64,000 nucleotides of DNA from Sinimarinibacterium flocculans (GTDB taxonomy: Bacteria > Pseudomonadota > Gammaproteobacteria > Nevskiales > Nevskiaceae): NCBI RefSeq assembly GCF_003201205.1, contig NZ_QICN01000006.1, forward strand, positions 124,001 to 188,000. Reading direction: 5' to 3'. The number at the start of each line of letters is the position of its first letter. Positions within the stretch are counted from its first letter, which is position 1. The translations under genes and the position numbers were made by a program. Positions 60,005-64,000 of this stretch are shown piece by piece. The notes beneath the pieces were generated by a model. It was not told the origin of the DNA, did no database searches, and saw nothing but the letters and a program-made list of their open reading frames with translations.

Positions 60005-60370
60005 GGCATGACAGCAGGCCCTTAGCCCGCATTTCTCACAGGGTCGCCTTCGATCCCTGTGCGCAAGTTGAAGATCATTGGATCGTTCATGCGGCGTGCT
60101 CTGAACAGAGTGTCGGAAGGATCGAAGGCTGATCGGCGCTGGCCTGTCTGCGGGGCCAATGGCTTGGGCTTCACTCAAGCCATGGAACAACCATGGCTTT
60201 CGCTCCAGCCCGGCGCCACTGGCCTCCTCGACCGACGGCCATCACTCGATCCCCCTGTGAGAAATGCGGGTTAGTCACCAGACTGACGCCGAAATGCCGC
60301 ATAATTCGCGGCTTATCGACATCAGGGGGCGCCCGATGAGGCGAACACCCCCCGGCCACCGGAGACTGCA
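60005..60370. other. 366-bp gene-free stretch holding a MITE-like element
   Basis: This is the only gap over 300 bases. Most of it (60022-60274) is the MITE-like element. The remainder contains CATAAT at 60300-60305 as a possible speD -10 and a 65-base leader. A 71-codon frame inside the element has no recognisable product. Confidence 0.7.
60026..60270. mobile_element. 245-bp MITE-like element with 18-bp perfect terminal inverted repeats
   Basis: CCCGCATTTCTCACAGGG (60026-60043) and its exact complement CCCTGTGAGAAATGCGGG (60253-60270) bound the element. TTAG flanks both outer ends (60022-60025 and 60271-60274), consistent with a 4-base target duplication. There is no transposase. Inside, AAGCCATGG-AACAA-CCATGGCTT (60177-60199) forms a 9-base perfect hairpin. 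Terminal repeats and a TTAR target recall IS1380-type elements, but that link needs database confirmation. Confidence 0.75.
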
Positions 60371-61189
60371 TTGGCCAAGGCAAAGCCCAAGCCGACCAAC
60401 AACCCGCGTCTGAAGCTGCTTGGCTTCAACAACCTGACCAAGTCACTGTCGTTCAACATCTATGACATCTGCTATGCCCGTTCGCGCGAGCATCAGCAGG
60501 AGTACATCGAGTACATCGACGAGGCCTACAACGCCGAACGCCTGACCGCGATCCTCACCGAGGTCGCGCGCATCATCGGTGCGCACATCCTCAACATCGC
60601 CCGCGAGGACTATCACCCGCAGGGCGCGTCGGTGACGATGCTGATCTCCGAAGGCCATCACGACGGTCTGCCGACGCCGGGCAAGAAGAAGGGCGAGAAG
60701 GAATCCGTCGTTGCGCACCTGGACAAGTCGCACATCACCGTCCACACCTATCCGGAGACGCATCCGGATGCGGGCATCTCGACGTTCCGTGCGGATATCG
60801 ACGTGTCCACCTGCGGCAAGATCTCGCCGCTGCGCGCCCTGAACTACCTGATCAAGTCGTTCGAGTCCGACATCGTGGTGATGGACTATCGCGTGCGCGG
60901 TTTCACTCGCAACGTGCGCGGCATGAAGCACTTCATCGACCACAACGTCGAATCGATCCAGGATTTCCTGTCGGCGGACATCAAGGACCGCTATCAGATG
61001 ATCGACGTCAACGTCTATCAGGAGTTCATCTTCCACACGAAGATGCGCCTGAAGGAACTCGACCTCGACACCTACCTGTTCGGCGAGGGCGCGCTGGAGC
61101 TGCCGCCGCGCGAGGCGCGCAAGATCCGCGACCGCGTCAACCGCGAGATCATGGAAATCTTCTACGGCAAGAACATGCAGCACGCCTGA
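60371..61189 (+). CDS. speD: S-adenosylmethionine decarboxylase proenzyme (E. coli type)
   Basis: 272 residues, class 1A bacterial length. Self-cleaves between Lys119 and Ser120 in [14 protein letters not shown] to form the pyruvoyl cofactor. [20 protein letters not shown] contains the catalytic Cys region. It makes decarboxylated SAM for spermidine synthesis. A TTG start follows GGAG. The MITE-like element lies 100 bases upstream, so it may affect expression. No speE is in the window. Confidence 0.95.
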   Translation: MAKAKPKPTNNPRLKLLGFNNLTKSLSFNIYDICYARSREHQQEYIEYIDEAYNAERLTAILTEVARIIGAHILNIAREDYHPQGASVTMLISEGHHDGLPTPGKKKGEKESVVAHLDKSHITVHTYPETHPDAGISTFRADIDVSTCGKISPLRALNYLIKSFESDIVVMDYRVRGFTRNVRGMKHFIDHNVESIQDFLSADIKDRYQMIDVNVYQEFIFHTKMRLKELDLDTYLFGEGALELPPREARKIRDRVNREIMEIFYGKNMQHA

Positions 61190-61271
61190 GCCGGCCCGTC
61201 GGGCGCCGATGGACGCCCGCCACGGTCCTGCGTAACGTGACGGCGTCCGTTCCCGAGACTGCCGCTCCCAC

Positions 61272-62189
61272 GTGCACGATCGCGCCCACGAACATTCAGC
61301 GGAACACAGCGCCGACGGCCGCCTGAGGCTGGCGCTGGCGCTGACCGCCGGCTTCATGCTGGTGGAAGTGGCCGGCGGCATCTGGTCCGGCTCGCTGGCA
61401 CTGCTCGCCGACGCGGCGCACATGCTCACCGACGCCGCGGCACTGGCCTTGGCCTTGTGGGCGCGGCGCCAGGCCTTGCGGCCGGCCGACACGCTGCGCA
61501 GTTACGGCTACCACCGCATGCCGGTCCTGGCGGCCTTCGTCAACGGCCTCGGCCTGCTGCTGCTGGTGGTATGGATCGCGGTCGAGGCGGTGCAGCGCAT
61601 GCTGGCGCCGCCCGCGGTGATGGGCGGGCTGATGCTGGGCGTCGCCGTCGCCGGGCTGCTGGTCAACGCGGCCGCCTTCCTGATCCTGCGCGGCGGCCAT
61701 GGCAGCGGACACGGCCACGACCATGCGCACGACCTCAACCTGCGCGGCGCGCTGCTGCACGTGCTGGGCGATCTGCTGGGCTCGGCGGCCGCGATCGTCG
61801 CCGCCATCGTCATCCTGGTGACCGGCTGGATGCCGGTCGATCCGATCCTGTCGCTGCTGGTCGCGGCGCTGATCCTGCGCACGGCGTGGCAGCTGGTGCG
61901 CGAGTCCGCGCACGTGCTGCTCGAGGGCACGCCCGAAGGTTTCGACGTCGCGCAGTTCGCGCAGCGTCTGGTGAGCGACGTTCCGGGCGTCGCCGGCGTG
62001 CATCACGTGCACCACTGGATGCTGACGCCGCAGCGCTCGGTGATGACGCTGCATGCGGTGATCGCCGAAACCGTCGACGACGATCGCGCGGTGCGCGAGA
62101 TCAAGACCTGGGTGCGCTCGCACTACCGCGTCGCGCATGTGACGGTGCAGACCGAGCGCGACGGCTGCGCCGACGATCACGCGCACTGA
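61272..62189 (+). CDS. cation diffusion facilitator (zinc/cobalt/cadmium exporter, CzcD/ZitB type)
   Basis: 305 residues from a GTG start. Six membrane segments with metal-site motifs in segments 2 (AHMLTDAAALALA) and 5 (HVLGDLLGSAAA), each supplying His and Asp. The loop GGHGSGHGHDHAHD and both termini are His-rich, typical for zinc transporters. The C-terminal cytosolic ferredoxin-like domain (HHVHHWMLTPQRSVMTLH) is present. It exports divalent metal ions in exchange for protons. Confidence 0.92.
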   Translation: MHDRAHEHSAEHSADGRLRLALALTAGFMLVEVAGGIWSGSLALLADAAHMLTDAAALALALWARRQALRPADTLRSYGYHRMPVLAAFVNGLGLLLLVVWIAVEAVQRMLAPPAVMGGLMLGVAVAGLLVNAAAFLILRGGHGSGHGHDHAHDLNLRGALLHVLGDLLGSAAAIVAAIVILVTGWMPVDPILSLLVAALILRTAWQLVRESAHVLLEGTPEGFDVAQFAQRLVSDVPGVAGVHHVHHWMLTPQRSVMTLHAVIAETVDDDRAVREIKTWVRSHYRVAHVTVQTERDGCADDHAH

Positions 62190-62197
62190 AGGCCGCG

Positions 62198-62824
62198 TCA
62201 GATCCGGTAGGCGCCGAACTTCATCACGCCGGCGACGGCCTGCATCAGCCGCCGCACCGGGCGCGGCAGCGGGCGGGCGCCGGCTTCGTGGGCTTCGCGG
62301 CCGTGGCGTTCCTCGTCGCTGCGCATGCGTGAGAGGATGTCGCGGCTGCGCCGGTCCTCCTCTGGAAGGCGCGCGAGATGCTCGTCGAGATGGGCCGCCA
62401 CCTGGCGCTCGGTTTCCTCGACGAAGCCGAGGCTCCAGTGGTCGCCGGCGAGCCCGGCGGTCGCGCCGATCGCATAGGAGCCGGCATACCACAGCGGCGC
62501 CAGCCGGCTCGGTCCGTCGCCCAGCTCGCGCAGCCGCTGTTCGCACCACTGCAGGTGATCGCGCTCCTCTTCCGCCGCCTTGAGCAGGTGTCTGCGCACC
62601 TGAGGATTGCGGGCGACCAGCGCCTGACCGCGATACAGGGCCTGGGCGGCGATCTCGCCGGCGTGATTGATCCGCATCAGGCCGGCCGCATGGCTCCGGT
62701 CCGGCGGCGCGAGTGTCGTGTCCGCGGCCGACGGCGCGGCGGGCGGCGCCCGCTCGGGCAGGCGCGACAGCCCACGCCCTGCGGCGGCGAGCAATCGGTC
62801 GACGGCACTCAACTGGCGTTGCAT
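62198..62824 (-). CDS. coq7: demethoxyubiquinone hydroxylase
   Basis: 208 residues. Di-iron ligands fit the Coq7 pattern: [15 protein letters not shown] (first Glu), [11 protein letters not shown] (ExxH), [16 protein letters not shown] (Glu) and [10 protein letters not shown] (ExxH). It performs the last hydroxylation of ubiquinone synthesis under oxygen. The first 40 residues are Ala/Pro-rich. It is convergent with the CDF gene and divergent from the SET gene. Confidence 0.93.
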   Translation of the reverse strand: MQRQLSAVDRLLAAAGRGLSRLPERAPPAAPSAADTTLAPPDRSHAAGLMRINHAGEIAAQALYRGQALVARNPQVRRHLLKAAEEERDHLQWCEQRLRELGDGPSRLAPLWYAGSYAIGATAGLAGDHWSLGFVEETERQVAAHLDEHLARLPEEDRRSRDILSRMRSDEERHGREAHEAGARPLPRPVRRLMQAVAGVMKFGAYRI

Positions 62825-62868
62825 GCGCCTATTCTATGCGTCCCCGCGGCCACGCCTGCTGTGCTTCC

Positions 62869-63339
62869 ATGATCATCCCCCGTTACCACGTCGCCGACTC
62901 GCGCATCCGCGGTGCCGGCAAGGGCCTGTTCGTCGACGAGGCGGTGCGTCGCGGTGCCGTGATCATCGCGCCGGACAAGGTACACACGGTGTGGCCGGAG
63001 TCGCGGCTGCGCAGCTACCCGCCGGACTCGCGCGAGGTGGAGTCCAGCGTGCGCTGGTTCGAAGACTGGTTCTCGCTGACGCCGGAGTGGAGCGACGAGT
63101 GCTACGTCAACCATTCGTTCTCGCCCAGCGCCCTGTGGCACCTGGGGTTCATCTTCGCGCTCGGCGATCTGGTGCCCGGCGCGGAGGTGACGATGGACTA
63201 CCGCTACGTCATCGGCGCCGGCGAGCGGATGCCGTTCGCCGACGCCCAGACCGGCCGCGAGATCGTCGGCCTGCCCTGGGCGCAGGCGGTCTCGCAGAGC
63301 GCCCGCTGTCTCGCGGAGCTGGTGGCGCCGGTGGCCTGA
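62869..63339 (+). CDS. SET domain protein
   Basis: 156 residues. SRIRGAGKGLFVDEAVRRGAVI is the N-terminal SET strand pair (G-x-G-L-F), YVNHSFSPSALWHLGFIFAL contains the conserved NHS of the SAM site, and GDLVPGAEVTMDYRYV the catalytic DY. A full small SET core is thus present, but post-SET cysteines are not. Such bacterial proteins might methylate lysine in a protein; the target is unknown. The ATG at 62869 begins MIIPRYHVADSR; upstream in-frame starts overlap coq7's promoter region. Confidence 0.82.
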   Translation: MIIPRYHVADSRIRGAGKGLFVDEAVRRGAVIIAPDKVHTVWPESRLRSYPPDSREVESSVRWFEDWFSLTPEWSDECYVNHSFSPSALWHLGFIFALGDLVPGAEVTMDYRYVIGAGERMPFADAQTGREIVGLPWAQAVSQSARCLAELVAPVA

Positions 63340-63343
63340 GCCG

Positions 63344-63988
63344 TCAGGCGGCGTTGCGCAGCTCGACCGGCCCGTCCAGCGGAAAGATCAGGATGTTGCG
63401 GCCCTGCGGCCGTACCAGACCGTCGTCGTGCAGCTTCTTGAGCGCGCGCCCGGCCATCTCGCGCGAGCAGCCGATGTGGCGGGCGAGTTCCATGCGGCTG
63501 ATGCGCACGAGCTTGCCGAAGGGGTGCGGTTGCGCATCCGGCTTGCGGGCAAGATCGTGCAAGGTGCGGGCGAGGCGGCCGGCGACGTCCAGGAACGCGA
63601 GGTTGGCAACGCGCTGACCGGTCTCGCGCAGGCGCCGGGCGAGCTGGCCGGCGATCTCGAACATGCAGTCCGGATGTTCGGCGACGAAGCGGCGGAAGGC
63701 TTCGTAGTCCAGCTCGGCGACCAGCGTCGGTCCGCGGGTGCGCACCATGGCGCTGCGCACCTCCTGTTCCGGGAACAGGCAGATCTCGCCGAAGAACTCG
63801 CCCGGGTTGAGATAGTCGAGCACCATCTCGCGGCCGTCGCCATCCTCGAGCATCACGCTGACCGAGCCTTCGAGGATCAGGTAGATCGACTGCGGGCGGT
63901 CGCCCGCATGCAGCACCGTGTGCTTCGGTGGCAGGCTGCGCTTGTGGGCACGGGCGATGAAAGCGGCGATGGCGTTGCTGTCGAGCAT
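63344..63988 (-). CDS. second Crp/Fnr-family regulator, paralogue of the 58871 gene
   Basis: 214 residues. Matches the first CRP without gaps over 200 residues; by hand count 129 of the first 200 positions are identical. FGEICLFPEQEVRSA keeps the cAMP-binding Glu and Arg, and the HTH SRMELARHIGCSREMAGRAL has the same recognition core SREMAGR. It may therefore bind the same DNA sites, with a different ligand response or expression. The gene stands 4 bases after the convergent SET gene stop. Confidence 0.9.
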   Translation of the reverse strand: MLDSNAIAAFIARAHKRSLPPKHTVLHAGDRPQSIYLILEGSVSVMLEDGDGREMVLDYLNPGEFFGEICLFPEQEVRSAMVRTRGPTLVAELDYEAFRRFVAEHPDCMFEIAGQLARRLRETGQRVANLAFLDVAGRLARTLHDLARKPDAQPHPFGKLVRISRMELARHIGCSREMAGRALKKLHDDGLVRPQGRNILIFPLDGPVELRNAA

Positions 63989-64000
63989 GGGCGGTCTCCA

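Noticed and set aside
60059-60274. A 71-codon frame inside the MITE-like element as a gene
   Set aside because: It starts and ends within the element, runs through the terminal repeat, has no ribosome site and no recognisable product.
1-64000. CRISPR arrays, tRNA or rRNA genes, prophage
   Set aside because: I looked for spaced direct repeats, cloverleaf-type sequences with CCA ends, rRNA signatures and phage structural genes and saw none. A covariance-model search would be needed to exclude small RNAs.

Overview
The window is high-GC DNA from a free-living gammaproteobacterium. The gene content (minCDE, trpGDC next to a Vfr/Clp-type cAMP receptor, OsmC, E. coli-type speD, coq7, a phasin, an RND pump with a NodT-type outer-membrane partner) fits the Xanthomonadales/Nevskiales neighbourhood best. 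I cannot name a genus from this alone. Coding density is very high, alternative starts (GTG, TTG) are common, and many operons use ATGA or TGATG stop/start overlaps. No tRNA, rRNA, CRISPR array, prophage or intact insertion sequence is visible.

Region by region. 1-3302: a minus-strand acyl-CoA operon (enoyl-CoA hydratase-like, acyl-CoA dehydrogenase, quinone oxidoreductase cut by the window edge). 3520-5315: ada coupled to a 2OG-Fe(II) oxygenase, an alkylation-repair pair. 5349-7964: an unusual TIR domain-membrane anchor-YD-repeat protein. 8062-12631: a beta-propeller lipoprotein, a winged-helix/TPR-like regulator, a soluble propeller, a REP-like palindrome, a DUF899 protein and a membrane protein. 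12603-14140: an ArsR regulator with a SRPBCC partner and a DUF4287/DUF5655 protein. 14278-18837: an FAD oxidoreductase and a large PHP-domain lipoprotein. 18846-24283: an ECF sigma/anti-sigma/PDZ cassette, two alpha/beta hydrolases and a membrane GGDEF protein.

24457-35800 holds the parts of the Anbu (ancestral proteasome-like) system: transglutaminase-DUF2126, Anbu, alpha-E and circularly permuted ATP-grasp. They are split by a porin-BetT pair, a YceI lipoprotein and a DsbA-like isomerase. 35956-43053 is mostly core: minCDE, fpr, a BrkB-family protein, a phasin with a clear promoter, operator and terminator, a MarC protein and purC. 43201-46795 is a compact set with an arylsulfotransferase-like periplasmic protein, two small membrane proteins and a PAPS-type sulfotransferase.

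46850-58862 has rpe, trpE, an RND efflux operon with an embedded thioredoxin, its divergent TetR regulator, and trpGDC. Two separate Trp-rich leader peptides (47560-47604 before trpE, 56354-56401 before trpG) suggest both halves of the split trp pathway are under translation-sensed control. 58871-63988 has two CRP paralogues bracketing OsmC, a 245-bp MITE-like element, speD, a cation diffusion facilitator, coq7 and a SET-domain protein.

The items I consider most likely to be undescribed are the TIR-YD-repeat protein, the paired trp leaders without an evident intrinsic terminator, and the sulfotransferase set.
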